The notes: generated from the letters alone by a model not told the origin. Positions 11,478 through 21,503 are shown, counted from the first letter of the stretch. The stretch: DNA of 64,000 nt from Aphelocoma coerulescens (GCF_041296385.1 NW_027184079.1:124001-188000); one strand, 5' to 3'. Numbers and translations: made by a program.

Positions 11478-11938
11478 TTAAAAGGAATGAGATGGATGAG
11501 TCTTTACAAAGAGACCGTGTGAATCGGCCTGTAGACAAGGCTAGGAAGTTATGGCTAGTGAAGTAACAGAAGAAACTAGGAGTTCTCTAGAACTGTTACT
11601 AATCATTAGAGACTGTTGATTAATCAAGGCCGTGTTAAATTCCTGAACCTAGAGCAAGGCAACAAAGACTTAAGAGCATTAGGAATGGGGTTCTTTTCTT
11701 TCTTCTCGATGCCAAGAGGGGGGTACATATTAGAGGGGGGCGCATAGAGTAGGCAGTTCCGGAAGTCTGTATCTCCCGAATACCTCAGCCAGTGGGGAAA
11801 AGGAAGAGGGTGCTGTGGCCGGGAACTTGGCATCAAAAGGGGGCTGCATCCCGCAACCGTTTGACAGACGCCATGGGAAAAGCCCCATGGACTCTCCCTG
11901 TAGTCGAAGAATGTTGCAGGACTCCTCTGTCTCCTTTT
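11478..11938 (+). repeat. ERV2 3' LTR (copy A)
   Basis: Preceded by a purine-rich tract (aaaaagaggaggga, 11,464-11,477) that resembles a polypurine tract. Homologous to 7,837-8,275. It is followed directly by the sequence leading into the CpG island, so the promoter-like island abuts an LTR end. Confidence 0.75.
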
Positions 11939-11984
11939 CGGATATAAACCTCAGGCATCGTGGATTAATTTTCCCTAACGGCAG

Positions 11985-12925
11985 CGACCTGCCGCGTGGT
12001 CTCCGTGCTCCTCTCCAGCCCCCCGGAACGTGTAAAATAGTTCCCAGCGGCTCCCACCGCGCGTTGCAGACGGCTGCGCGGCCCCGGGGCTGCCCGCAGT
12101 GCTCCCCTGCCCCGCCAGGGCTGCCCGCGGGCTGCGGAGCCGCCTCGCCACCGGCGCGGCCAGGGCTGGGGCCCTTCTCGACAGCAGCCGAGGGGCTGCG
12201 GAGCGGGCGGCTGCCGGACGATCAGCTATTTTATGCCGCGCGGTGCTGCCGCCTCCATCTAGCTCTCCATCGCGCCGCCGCCCGCCGCCCGCCTGGCGCG
12301 CTCACGCTCGGCCGCGCTCGCCGCCCGCCCAGCCTCGCCGGAAGCTCTCCCGCCCGGGCTGTGCCCCGGCTCCGCCGGCAGCTCGGCAGGGCCCGGCCGC
12401 ACGCGTGCTGCGTGGCTCGGAGCAGCCGCGTTGCGCCGCAGGCGACGGGGAAGGCGGGGCGGGCCGGCGCCATCGTGGTAGCGCGAGGAGAGGAGCGCCC
12501 GGGCGGGGCGGCGAGCGGCGCGGCGGTGAGCGCTTCTGCTTCCTGTCGCTCGGCGGCCGCCCACGGCAGGTGCCGTGTGACCCCGCGGAGCGGCGGGGCC
12601 GGCCGGGCGGTGCGCGGCGAGGCTTTCGGCCAGCGGCGGCCACAGCGAGAGGCTGCTGGCACTGCCCGTGCCGGTGGAGAGAGCGGGGATCCGAGGCCGG
12701 CCTTCCCCGGGCGACGAGGGGAGGCCGCCTTTGCCGCGCTGCCCTCCGTGCAGCATGTGGCCGATTCCGGCGAACCCGGGGTCTCCGCAGCGGCGCGGGC
12801 GGGAGGGAAGTGGGGAGCGCGCTCGGTGCCGTGCCGGCCGCTCCCGGCCAGCGCTGCGCTGCGCCGAGGCGTTTTCCCGCCCGTCCTGGGAAGGACATAA
12901 GCGACACCGTAGTTGGAGCTTAGCT
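11985..12925 (+). promoter_or_regulatory. CpG island (copy A)
   Basis: About 0.9 kb of very GC-rich, CpG-dense DNA, in sharp contrast with the AT-richer flanks. It contains Sp1-type GGGCGGGGC boxes (about 12,454-12,462 and 12,501-12,509), a YY1-like GATGGCGCC on the minus strand (about 12,467-12,475), a TATA-like cataaaatag on the minus strand (12,231-12,240) and a possible splice donor GGTGAG (12,525-12,530, plus strand). Open frames of 200-360 codons exist in several frames on both strands, as expected of stop-poor GC-rich DNA, so none is called. It probably marks a promoter, but direction and transcript are unknown. A 1-base length difference near 12,809 separates copy A from B and C. Confidence 0.75.
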
Positions 12926-12947
12926 GTCAGGGGGTACAACTTCCCTC

Positions 12948-13676
12948 CATTGGCGACCTCCTTTTCCCTCTGATTCAGCTACCTTGTGGTAGGTGCGATG
13001 GTGCTGAAGAAGGGTGGCGGCTTGGCACAGTTGCTGTCATAGGTGGTGCGAGAGCTCCACGCAAGGAGCTTTGAGTGGCATGTGTGAGGGTAGGAGGGTA
13101 CGGCACCCATAGCTGAAGGCAAAAAAGGTCAGGGCATGTCATCAGCCGCAGTCGTGCTAAGTTGTTCATCTTTGCAAACTGCTTGCCGAGTTGTTCCTTT
13201 CTTAGGTAATGGGGGCTTGTATCAACCAGAACTGCAAATGGTCAGTATTTGCAGAGAAGGTTACTTGGACTGTTGTTGAAGTGAGTGTAGCAGTTTCTAT
13301 GGCATTCTGCAAAAAAAGTGACAGGTCTCCCTGTGTTCCCCAGTTCTTAACAAAGATGAAGTTAACAAACCCCTGAAAAGAGGTTTTGCAAAACTTCAGG
13401 GATATTTTCCTACTAGTACTGTAGAGACAACCATAGTCACCTTGTCTTTCCAAAAGTGAAGGTTCCCTATTTTTGTCCAAGAGCATCAAGTGCTTTTGAT
13501 CAGCGTTTGTGTGCATGCATTAGCCTCGTTCTTGCTCTTCCTTGGAGAACTTTTACAATACTCACATGATCTGTGTAGGCTGCAGACTGCAGTGGTGAAC
13601 TTCAAGGCTTCCAGCAGAAGGGAGATGCTATCCACATTTTGGATTCTCCTTAGCCTGAACCTTCAACGTCCAAGGC
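12948..13676 (+). repeat. Arm tip, left side of first spacer
   Basis: The reverse complement is at 19,223-19,930. The two sides differ by a few substitutions and a net 20-base deletion on the right side (left 13,047-13,068 against 2 bases near 19,830). A 104-codon minus-strand frame (13,202-13,516) encodes an identical product in all four tips (19,382-19,696, 55,227-55,541 and 61,407-61,721). It has no recognisable domain and I do not call it a gene. Confidence 0.88.
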
Positions 13677-16066
13677 TTCACTTTTCAAGCAGTTGGAAGA
13701 GCTCCAAATTAAGACATGAACAGGTCTTAATTGACCTTGCCACCGCCTCAGTTAGTCAAGTAATGCTGTGCATTGGATTTGACTAGTGCAACATGTGCTT
13801 AAAATATGTAGAGTAACTCCTCGATTACCCTCTCAGAAGGGTTGGAATGGAGAACAAGGAGTTCCCAAGACAAATATTTGGTGTACGAGGAGTAGAATTT
13901 AGGAGTTGATTGCAGAGCACTGCATGCACAAATGTCTAAGGAGAATCCATCTTTTGATGTCCCATCTATGCTTGTTCTCATTTGAAATCCTGCACATTCT
14001 GCAGGCTGGTTTTGTTAGGCTTGGGGCTGGGGAAGGAGTGATGGTGGGGGAGGAGTGGGTGTTGGTTTTGGGTTATTTTTTTGTTTCCAGAATAGTGTAC
14101 ACAGAACTTGTGCCCAAAACCAGCAGTAGGAAACAATGCAGGTATAAAAGAAGGTCACAGAAATGTCAGATAATACGAATCTGAAAGCGCTTCAGTATTT
14201 TACTCAGGAGTTTCACTCTAACAAGGTGATTTTCCTTCACAGAAATGTAGTGGCAGGCTTATGCCATGCTAGAAGTGATGACCTTTCTCTGCCCCAAATT
14301 GAGCAGCAAAAGGTTTTGGCTCTTAATTTGAACCCCTGAGCCAGCTGTGTTTCAGGCTGCAGAAGCTGCAGCTGTTGTGGCAGACGCGGGGTGCAGCCCT
14401 GCCTGCCAGTTCCGAGCTGGCCTGCGCTGGTGGCAGCCGTCAGCGCCCGGGGTCCCCTGTGCCACCCATGCCAGGGCTCTGCCTGCCTGCCTCGCAGCCC
14501 TGGTAGCCTCAGGGAAACATCGCACTACTCCATCTGCTTTAAAAACAAACAAGCAAACAAAAAGCTCCCTGTAAATATATGTAGAAGTCTTGAAACTAAT
14601 TCTCAGCGCTTGCTCGGAGTTTGTTGATGGAGCAAATGGATTTTGGATAAACTGCTATTGCTAGTACTACTTAGGTTCCTAAACTTCAGAAGGGAGGCTA
14701 TGGTGGTCACGTACCCCTGAGGAATGTTGGGAACAGTAAGACAGCTCAGTCATTTCAAGGTGGCCAGAAAATGGGTGTGGCAGTGGAGTGGACACTCTGT
14801 GAGTAGGTAGCCTTAAGTCATGTAACGACATGCACTTCAGTGGGAATTTTGCATCAACACCAAGAGATTGTGTCATGATGTGTTGCGTAACAACAAATTG
14901 GGCCAAAATTCTGCTGATTTTGACCAAGGTGGATGGGCCACCTTCACTTAAGCTGGCAAAGGGACATAAGTCAATGATGTTTGAAAAACAGCCATGAAAC
15001 ATAGCCCCTTTAGTTTGTTGCTCTGTTGCAAGTCTGCAAAGCTCTGTTGACAGGTCATTGGAAGTAGCTGTTGGAATCTAAGTGCAGTTGGACGCTTTGT
15101 CAGTCAGCATCAGCAGGAGGCTTAACGGTTTAGGTTGAGAGGTGGTGCATGGTTTTTTTTCAGAGGAATGGCCCAGTGAAGAGCAGTGTTCACTGCCATG
15201 ACTACCGTTGTAGCCTTCAAGAGCAATGGTTCATTCAGAGAGAACTTCCTTGGTTCTGCTGGTTTGGTTTCGCAGCTGGAGCAAAGGTACAGCACTGGAA
15301 GCAATTCCTAGGGCAGAAGCGGGAGATATCCGAAGCTCTGGACTTCGTTGCCTAAGTGAGCGTAGTCTAATTGGAAGAGTGGTGAGCATCAGTGATATCA
15401 GATTTTTTACAAGTTCTTAATTCTGTCAAAACAAGAAAGAAGGAGAGTGATGAAGATGAAATCCTTTCCTCTTCAATCTGCCTACGCAACAACTTCAGCT
15501 GTAGTTGTAATGTGTATTCACCTATTTTGAATTGCCCAAAACCAGGCCTAGAGATGCTTCAGAGTCAGAGAAGCGGGTATTTGCTTTATTCGGCGCTGGG
15601 TGCATGGGGGATCACTCCTCCTAACACACACACACAGAGCACTCCATACAGTCCAGCATTATGTGTAAAATTTATGAACATTCATCACAATTCTTGGGAT
15701 AGGAGTGGTTCTAGAAATTACTTCTCGGAAGTCATTAATATCATTAGCATACGTGCCATGCATGCGCTGTGTACGCTGATGGGCGCACTGAGGAAGGCTC
15801 CTCTTCTTCCTCGAGGGTCTTTCTGATGAAGATCAGTAGTCTTTGTCACAATGCACTTTTTACCTTTCTTTCTGGAGCATGCGCAGTTCTTCGGTGGCTG
15901 ATGCAGCGATCTCTGTGCCGGTTTTCAAAAGATCCTGTTCCTCTTATCTTGACAAGATTAAGGCGAATCCTGCTGCTTAGGTTTTGTGATTAACATTTGC
16001 TGTCTCTTAGTAGTTCACTCGTGTTTACATGAGTTAACTATGGATCAACCCCCTTCTCAATTTTAG
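13677..16066 (+). other. Spacer, left part: intron-like sequence
   Basis: AT-richer, apparently non-repetitive DNA inside the palindrome. Acceptor-like signals (for example the T-rich run ending in cag near 15,164, and ttccttcacag near 14,242) precede short open stretches, but no protein family is recognised. A GC-rich patch lies at about 14,350-14,520. The copy at 55,702-58,091 differs at only a handful of bases by eye. Confidence 0.5.
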
Positions 16067-16133
16067 CACTGAAAGGATATTAGAGTCATTTAAAGAGATG
16101 TCTCCTATGGAGTACTATAAAACTGCCATAATG
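16067..16133 (+). other. Candidate internal exon (67 nt)
   Basis: A polypyrimidine stretch ending in 'tctcaattttag' precedes it and 'gtaaga' follows it, a good acceptor and donor pair. One reading frame (phase with one leading base) is open through all 67 nt and encodes a 22-residue segment rich in Glu, Lys, Met and Tyr (starts TERILESF). I do not recognise the protein. No matching exons were found nearby, so this may be a leftover exon of a degraded gene or a chance pattern. The copy at 58,092-58,158 is identical. Confidence 0.35.
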
Positions 16134-17307
16134 GTAAGACGTTTTCATACAGTAGTTTTAGCACAGAAGTAATATATGTACAATCTTGGATGTTTCATCC
16201 TGCTGGCTCAGGAGCCAGTATTGAGCTTTTCTCCTTTAAATCCAGTCTTAGAGCTCTGCAAGGATCACTGCAGCATGACGTTGTGACAAGGGGATGCTGA
16301 TTCATGCATAAACCTTTGACGCTTTCCTTCTATCTTCAAGCAGCTTTGAAAACCAGTGATTATCTGGCATGTTGCGACTTGAGAGTCATGGTAAAGGTTT
16401 CACCAAACACTTTGTAATATCAGGCTACAGCTTTCATTCCTAAGGAAAGAGCATTGAGCAGATTGCTGGCAAAATGCTGAAAGAATGAGCCAAAACCAAA
16501 ATCCTTTAATGGGAAAGATGGAAAAAATTTAGATGTGTTTATTTGAACTAAAAATAATGTGGACCAAGCCTAAATGTATTTCACACTAAATTCTTAGAAC
16601 TGATTTTAAGGGAAGAAGTGAGAAAGATGAATTCCCAAGCGGAATTTTCAGCAGCATAATATTGAGCATTTATTAGTAGAACAAAGGCATATCACAGTGC
16701 AGGAGCACTTAGCAATATTGCTAGAGGCGTGGCTCCATTCATTTTACTGTGAACTTTAGTACTTCTTTAAACATAGTCCTTAAGCCCAGAAAGTCATTTA
16801 CACTTCACTCAACTTTCCCCCCTCCGTCTCTGCCCCCTTGCGCCAGCACACGCCAGCACACTGCCACCTCGGTCCTCTGAGTAGCTCCAGAATTGAAGGC
16901 AGGCACCCCCCTCCGGTGCCTCCTCAGTCTCCAACCTAATTTGTAGTTGATGGGTTCTTTGGGAGGTGTGAGTTTTGATGAGATAACAGACTTCCTGGGA
17001 TGCATGCGGTTTATCTTCTTTGTTTCTTGAAGATGTCTTGGTTTCCACCTCTGTAATTTCTCAACTGAAAGGACATTTATTATCATGTGTTTCTTCCTAC
17101 GTTTCCCAACATGTTACCACTCATTCGAAGTTACAATTTACTCTAGTCTTGTTTTTACTTACCTATATTTTACCTTAACACTATTTCTACATAGTACATT
17201 CTCACTTCTAAATGTTAAAGTGATAGATGCGAAAGACAAAATTTATCGTTCACTCATTTATCACAGGAGGAATGTGTTAGCTGCTTGTGTTGCAGTTCAC
17301 TTGTAAT
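16134..17307 (+). other. Spacer, middle part: nothing recognised
   Basis: AT-rich intron-like DNA with only short open frames. A 93-codon minus frame (16,805-17,086) has no recognisable features. Copy at 58,159-59,332. Confidence 0.4.
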
Positions 17308-17690
17308 TGTGGTCTATTACCGCAGGCCTGGGCCCTAGGGTGTATCACTGTGTCCCGCAGCCATAGGGAGGAGGAGGAGAGAAGATCCAGCAGGCAGGAA
17401 TTGTGCACCAAGATTTATTCATTTAATTATTTCACAAACTCTTTTACAGACTTTTTTCTTCATAGTCTAATTGGACAAAGGATCAGCCCCCCCCCTTGGG
17501 GTGATTGGCTAAAATCCTAAACCATCCATTGTCAAAATATTTTTCTACTAGACCATAAACCAGACTTTTCAAGGTTGCAGGTGGCTTGGTTGTTTACATA
17601 CTCTGCTACCTCTTCTGTGAGAGAGAAAAGTCTCTCACAGACTTAGAAAATAGCAAGAAAATCCTCGCTAGCAGCATTTTGGTATCTACA
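17308..17690 (-). repeat. ERVK-type 3' LTR
   Basis: On the minus strand it begins TGTAGATACC directly after a polypurine tract (aaaaagggggaat, plus-strand 17,691-17,703) and ends ...CCACA, giving the TGT...ACA ends. It is about 383 bp long and contains AATAAA on the minus strand near 17,415. Copy at 59,333-59,715. Confidence 0.75.
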
Positions 17691-17819
17691 ATTCCCCCTT
17701 TTTGTTTGATAAGATAACAACTCCACTATTAATCCTAAATAGAAATTTACATCAGTTATTAATTCTAAATATGTCCTTAAGGCTTTAACGATCTGACTCC
17801 ATAACAAGAAATTTAAAGT

Positions 17820-18176
17820 TCAGTCTCTGCTTGTGGAAGGACCATCCCAGTCTCTGCTTGTAGAAGGACCATCTGCCTGATGGTCAACATCTTGGTCATC
17901 ATCAGAAGAGTCTGATGGCTGATGATCTACATTCTGGTGGCCACTTGGATGGTTGGTGTTCTGGTCATCATTTGGAGGTTGCCTGTTCTGCCTCTGGTGC
18001 CGTAGGGCAGGGCGAACACATTTTGCAGCTAGCCACCGTACCCCAGTATCTGTAGAAACGCAAGCATAGCCACGACCCCAAACCATAAGTTCCCGCAGGC
18101 CTTCCCACTGGTTAGTGAGTAAATTCCACACCCAGACTTTTGCCCAGGGCAGTTGTCTCTTGCCTGCAGATTGCAA
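17820..18176 (-). pseudogene. pol: Betaretroviral integrase C-terminus fragment
   Basis: A 118-codon open frame whose central part has the betaretroviral integrase C-terminal DNA-binding pattern: W-x-LLTNQWEG, WGRGYACVST, then RW and KCVRP. It continues into a Asp/Gln/Ser-rich tail that ends in a short repeat (DGPSTSRD type, present twice). The catalytic core of integrase is absent. Copy at 59,845-60,201. Confidence 0.85.
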
Positions 18177-18244
18177 TGAGAGAAAGTGATTCAGAAGAAC
18201 AGGATTCTTTGAATTTTGTGGTACCGTAAGGTGATTAATTGTAT

Positions 18245-18360
18245 ACGAGCTTTTGCTAGTCGGCTTCAGTAACCAAATTCAAAGGTTCCTGTGAGAATCG
18301 TTGAAAAGCCATGATAACAGCCCTTAATTCAACTAACTAAGCAGAGTCTGACTCGGATTG
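18245..18360 (-). pseudogene. pol: RNase H fragment of the ERVK remnant
   Basis: The minus strand encodes ELRAV...AF followed by PLNLVT, the segment just before the conserved DSAYV motif of betaretroviral RNase H. Here that motif is altered and followed by a stop, and another stop lies upstream. It sits directly between the protease and integrase fragments, so RT has been deleted. Copy at 60,270-60,385. Confidence 0.65.
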
Positions 18361-18479
18361 GTGTGTTAATCAACCACTGCAAAGGCAGTGTAGGATACTG
18401 TGCACCTTTGCGCACAGTGACCCCTGCTAAAAATTTGTCCCGATCCGTATGCCCCAGGCTGCCAACACATCCCGTCCCC

Positions 18480-18861
18480 AAAGGTTAAGGGAAGTGGTAG
18501 TAACATAAGGCCTAATTGTAGCTGTGTGCCCCTCTGAGTCCTTCACCGTCACAGGCCGTTCGCTTCAATAGCTCTGTGTGGTTCATCCTCATCCTGTGAT
18601 GGCCGATCCCACTGGGGGTAAAGGCCATGAGGGAGGCCACGCAGAGAAGGAGATGATAGTTACATCAGCACCAGTATCAATCAAACCTTGAAGCTGAGTC
18701 CAGGGCGGACGGGCGTTCGGCAGGATCAGGGTACACGTCATCTGTGGCCTTTGGTCAGAGATGTCTGCAGTCCAGAAGGCCTGCAGAAGTCCTGTAGATC
18801 CACTGCTGTTATCTTTGTGAGTTTGTTGTTCTATCCTGGGGACACAAGACTTAAAAGGCAC
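18480..18861 (-). pseudogene. pro: Betaretroviral-type protease fragment
   Basis: A 90-codon open frame (18,589-18,861) contains the aspartic protease active-site motif LIDTGADVTII (DTG codons at plus-strand 18,670-18,678). Past its stop, about 18,490-18,540 encodes the LWGRDVL segment that closes betaretroviral proteases, so the frame was broken inside the domain. Copy at 60,505-60,886. Confidence 0.8.
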
Positions 18862-18890
18862 TAATTTAGCAAGGCAGGTCTTTTCAGGAA

Positions 18891-19222
18891 TAGTTACAGG
18901 GGGTTTTCAAATTCCCTATAAAACTGAGGACAAGGCTCCGAGGAGCGGATTCCCATCAATCCGACCTCATCCTCATCCTATCGCATTAAACCTGTTAGAA
19001 GCCAGACCTGAACAGCCCCTCTCTTCCTTTGTCTCTGAGCTAACGTGAGCCGACATCAACGGCTCCTGCCGTGTTTCCCTCTGCAAAGAAGCCAGCTAGC
19101 TAGCCCAGCAAGCTCTTTTCCTGATCCCGAAGTCGCTTCAGCGACGCGTGGAGGTAACGCAGCTGGACTGTCTCTGACCAGGGGCACGCCAGAGTCAGTG
19201 CCTCGAGCACCAAACGCTGCGT
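18891..19222 (+). other. Unassigned segment, weakly LTR-like
   Basis: Contains TATA-like ctataaaact (18,916-18,925) and attaaa (18,985-18,990) about 65 bp apart on the plus strand, a spacing seen in LTRs, followed by a CpG-containing stretch. There is no matching partner and no clear ends. Copy at 60,916-61,247. Confidence 0.3.
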
Positions 19223-19930
19223 TATTGGACATTGAAGGTTCAGGCTAAGGAGAATCCAAAACGTGGACAGCATCTCCCTTCTGCTGGAAGCCTTGAAGTT
19301 CACCACTGCAGTCTGCAGCCTACACAGATCATGTGAGTATTGTAAAAGTTCTCCAAGGAAGAGCAAGAACGAGGCTAATGCATGCACACAAACGCTGATC
19401 AAAAGCACTTGATGCTCTTGGACAAAAATAGGGAACCTTCACTTTTGGAAAGACAAGGTGACTATGGTTGTCTCTACAGTACTAGTAGGAAAATATCCCT
19501 GAAGTTTTGCAAAACCTCTTTTCAGGGGTTTGTTAACTTCATCTTTGTTAAGAACTGGGGAACACAGGGAGACCTGTCACTTTTTTTGCAGAATGCCATA
19601 GAAACTGCTACACTCACTTCAACAACAGTCCAAGTAACCTTCTCTGCAAATACTGACCATTTGCAGTTCTGGTTGATACAAGCCCCCATTACCTAAGAAA
19701 GGAACAACTCGGCAAGCAGTTTGCATAGATGAACAACTTAGCACGACTGCGGCTGATGACATGCCCTGACCTTTTTTGCCTTCAGCTATGGGTGCCGTAC
19801 CCTCCTACCCTCACACATGCCACTCAAAGATCCACCTGTGACAGCAACTGTGCCAAGCCGCCACCCTTCTTCAGCACCATCGCACCTACCACAAGGTAGC
19901 TGAATCAGAGGGAAAAGGAGGTCGCCAATG

Positions 19931-19934
19931 GAGG
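19931..19934 (+). other. ERV1 target-site duplication, left (gagg)
   Basis: The empty site in arm A, read on the minus strand, is ...caatggagggaagttg.... In arm B, gagg precedes the LTR's TG and gaga follows its CA, with flanks otherwise continuous. This gives a 4-bp duplication (one mismatch in the right copy), as expected for gammaretroviruses. Confidence 0.85.
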
Positions 19935-20591
19935 TGTTATAAACATATATTATATTGGCTTCTCGCAAAGTATAAAGTAGATATTATATAATGTTAGAAA
20001 TGCTTTTTGCTGTGTGGATGTAGTTTTCTCTCTTTTTAGCAAGAATGTTAACAAGTGTGAGCACGTAAGATAACCTCCAAACGAACAGAGGATGAGGCCC
20101 GAAAAGCTGCTAATCAACACTTTGTCTAGGGAGCAAAAGGGCCCAAAGGCTACTCCGCCCGGAGAACAGGCGGCCAGGAGAGTCCAAGAGCCGTTATCAC
20201 CACTCTGCCCGGAGAGACGAAGAGGCCCAAAGCTGCAATCAGCCCTGTCTGTCTGGAGAATTAAGAAATCCACCCTACCATCGACTCTTGCCTAGCGGGC
20301 CCAACCCCAAGAATCAAGAGAAATAAAACCACAAGGCAGAAGACTACGCATGCTCTAAAAAGGCGGAACCAAGGAGTGGCCATGCAGAACAGCTCCAGGA
20401 AAAGTTTTAATATGAATAAAGAACAGACAGTAAAAATGGTATAAAAAAGACTCACCTCTGGCATCAGGTGTGCTCTTGGCAGAGCACCAAGGCACCCGGC
20501 CATTACCCCGTTGCTTTATTTGATGTGTCTCTTATTGTCTTTATATTAAACCCTTTAAATTCTCACAGGAGAGTGAACCTCGTTTTTCACA
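19935..20591 (+). repeat. ERV1 5' LTR
   Basis: Begins TGTTATAAAC and ends TTTTTCACA. It contains a TATA-type tataaaaaag (20,441-20,450) and the poly(A) signal attaaa (20,545-20,550). Compared with the 3' LTR I count about 23 base differences and one 1-base indel (about 3.5%), unevenly spread, with clusters near 20,183-20,192 and 20,485-20,502. Confidence 0.96.
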
Positions 20592-20593
20592 AT

Positions 20594-20611
20594 TAAGGGC
20601 TCGTCCCGGAG
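20594..20611 (+). other. Primer binding site, tRNA-Pro type (decayed)
   Basis: Two bases after the LTR comes an 18-base stretch with the core GGGCTCGTCC. It matches the proline-tRNA primer site of gammaretroviruses at about 14 of 18 positions, the expected TGG start having become TAA. Reverse transcription would have started here. Confidence 0.75.
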
Positions 20612-21503
20612 CTACACCTCGCCTCTGAAAAGCGTGGGAGGATTCAAGAAGCAAGGGTAAGGCGCCTCCCGCCCAAGTTGGCAGGACCTTTGCTTAGCAT
20701 CCTCTGGCGTGATTTGGTGGCAGCAGGGCAACACCCGGAGGACAAGAAAGACACAAAAATAAAGCAAATGAAAGAGAGCGCTCTCGACAAAAATCCCACA
20801 GACACTGGAAAAGAAACAGGACTGGGAAGTATTGTCCAAAGAAAAAGGGGGTGGTTACGGGAGATGAGCGTGTGTGAATGAGACGTGGGCTGGTTGCCCC
20901 CAGATCTGCGAAGCGAGTGTGGCAGTCTCTGAGTGCTGCCGTTCCGTCTTGTTCACGAGAACAGCGGCCAGCGAGGAGACAAAGCGAGAGATAAGCGGAG
21001 TGAAAGAATCTCCGGGGGTGACTGGGACGGGGTCCCAGAGAAGGGGTTGCAAAGTGGGAGCTACCCCCCCATATGCTGGGTTGAGGAAAACTCCAAGAGC
21101 ACCCAGGGCCTAAAAGTACCCCAAGAGAGGTTGGGGTTTGGATGCTAGCAATGCTGGGTTGAGGGAAATCCAAGAGCACCCAGAATCCTAAGGATTATAT
21201 CATACCCATGGGTGGATACTAACAAGTGACTTGAAAGAGGTACCTTATTATTCTGTTGTGAGTAGGAATGAGTGAGTGAACAAATATTAAAAAAGAGTGA
21301 ATGTGTGAATGAAAAACTGTGTAATTCGAAGTTAACTTTGTTTTTGGGGAAGGTGGGCTCTAATAAATTTTTTGGTGTTTTTTGTACTGTGAAAGGGTGG
21401 GTAGTATTTTACAGCAGTGAAGATTGGTGTTTTAAAGGAATGAATTAGTATTTCAAAGGGGGGGATAAATTGGTATTTTGAGTAATAGAGAACTCCTGGG
21501 AAA
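20612..21503 (+). other. ERV1 leader, with possible splice donor
   Basis: Untranslated leader of about 0.9 kb between primer site and gag. A donor-like GGGTAAGG (GT at 20,657-20,658) lies just after the primer site, where gammaretroviruses place the env splice donor. The later part is AT-rich with no long open frame. Packaging signals cannot be identified by eye. Confidence 0.55.

Larger units (their letters stand above)
7837..11938 (+). mobile_element. ERV2 copy A: old, internally deleted gamma-type endogenous retrovirus
   Basis: Two related ~440-460 bp LTR-like ends (7,837-8,275 and 11,478-11,938) flank a body that holds only the integrase end of pol and an env gene. gag, protease and RT are missing. 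The ends differ markedly (roughly 15-20% by eye, with indels), so this element is older than ERV1. It lies wholly inside the palindrome arm and therefore occurs in every arm. No target duplication could be made out. Confidence 0.85.
4186..13676 (+). repeat. Palindrome arm A
   Basis: The reverse complement of this arm is found at 30,031-38,795 (coordinates sum to about 42,978) and, for the tip 12,948-13,676, at 19,223-19,930. The two parts of the inverted arm are separated by the ERV1 insertion. A direct copy is at 46,206-55,701. By eye the copies differ at well under 1% of sites. The arm contains a diverged satellite unit, unassigned DNA, a GGCAA-type repeat, ERV2 and a CpG island. Confidence 0.93.
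17308..18890 (-). mobile_element. Betaretrovirus-type (ERVK) remnant, minus strand
   Basis: Read on the minus strand, the order is a protease fragment, RNase H fragment, integrase C-terminus, polypurine tract and 3' LTR. RT, most of integrase and all of env are deleted, and there is no recognisable 5' LTR. The upstream limit near 18,890 is approximate. The element sits in the palindrome spacer and so exists once per ~42 kb period. Copy at 59,333-60,915. Confidence 0.8.

Noticed and set aside
11815..12938. Long open frames (up to 361 codons plus strand, 200-230 codons minus strand) over the CpG island
   Set aside because: Several frames are open at once on both strands because GC-rich DNA has few stops. 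The encoded products are low-complexity A/R/G/P-rich, and a 1-base indel between copies changes the frame.
13677..17307. Known multi-copy avian W genes (for example HINTW or spindlin-type)
   Set aside because: I looked for recognisable HINT and spindlin protein segments in the spacer and found none. The candidate exon does not match either.
18891..19222. Functional LTR or promoter from TATA-like and attaaa words
   Set aside because: There are no defined ends, no partner LTR and no primer site. Kept only as an LTR-like segment of low confidence.
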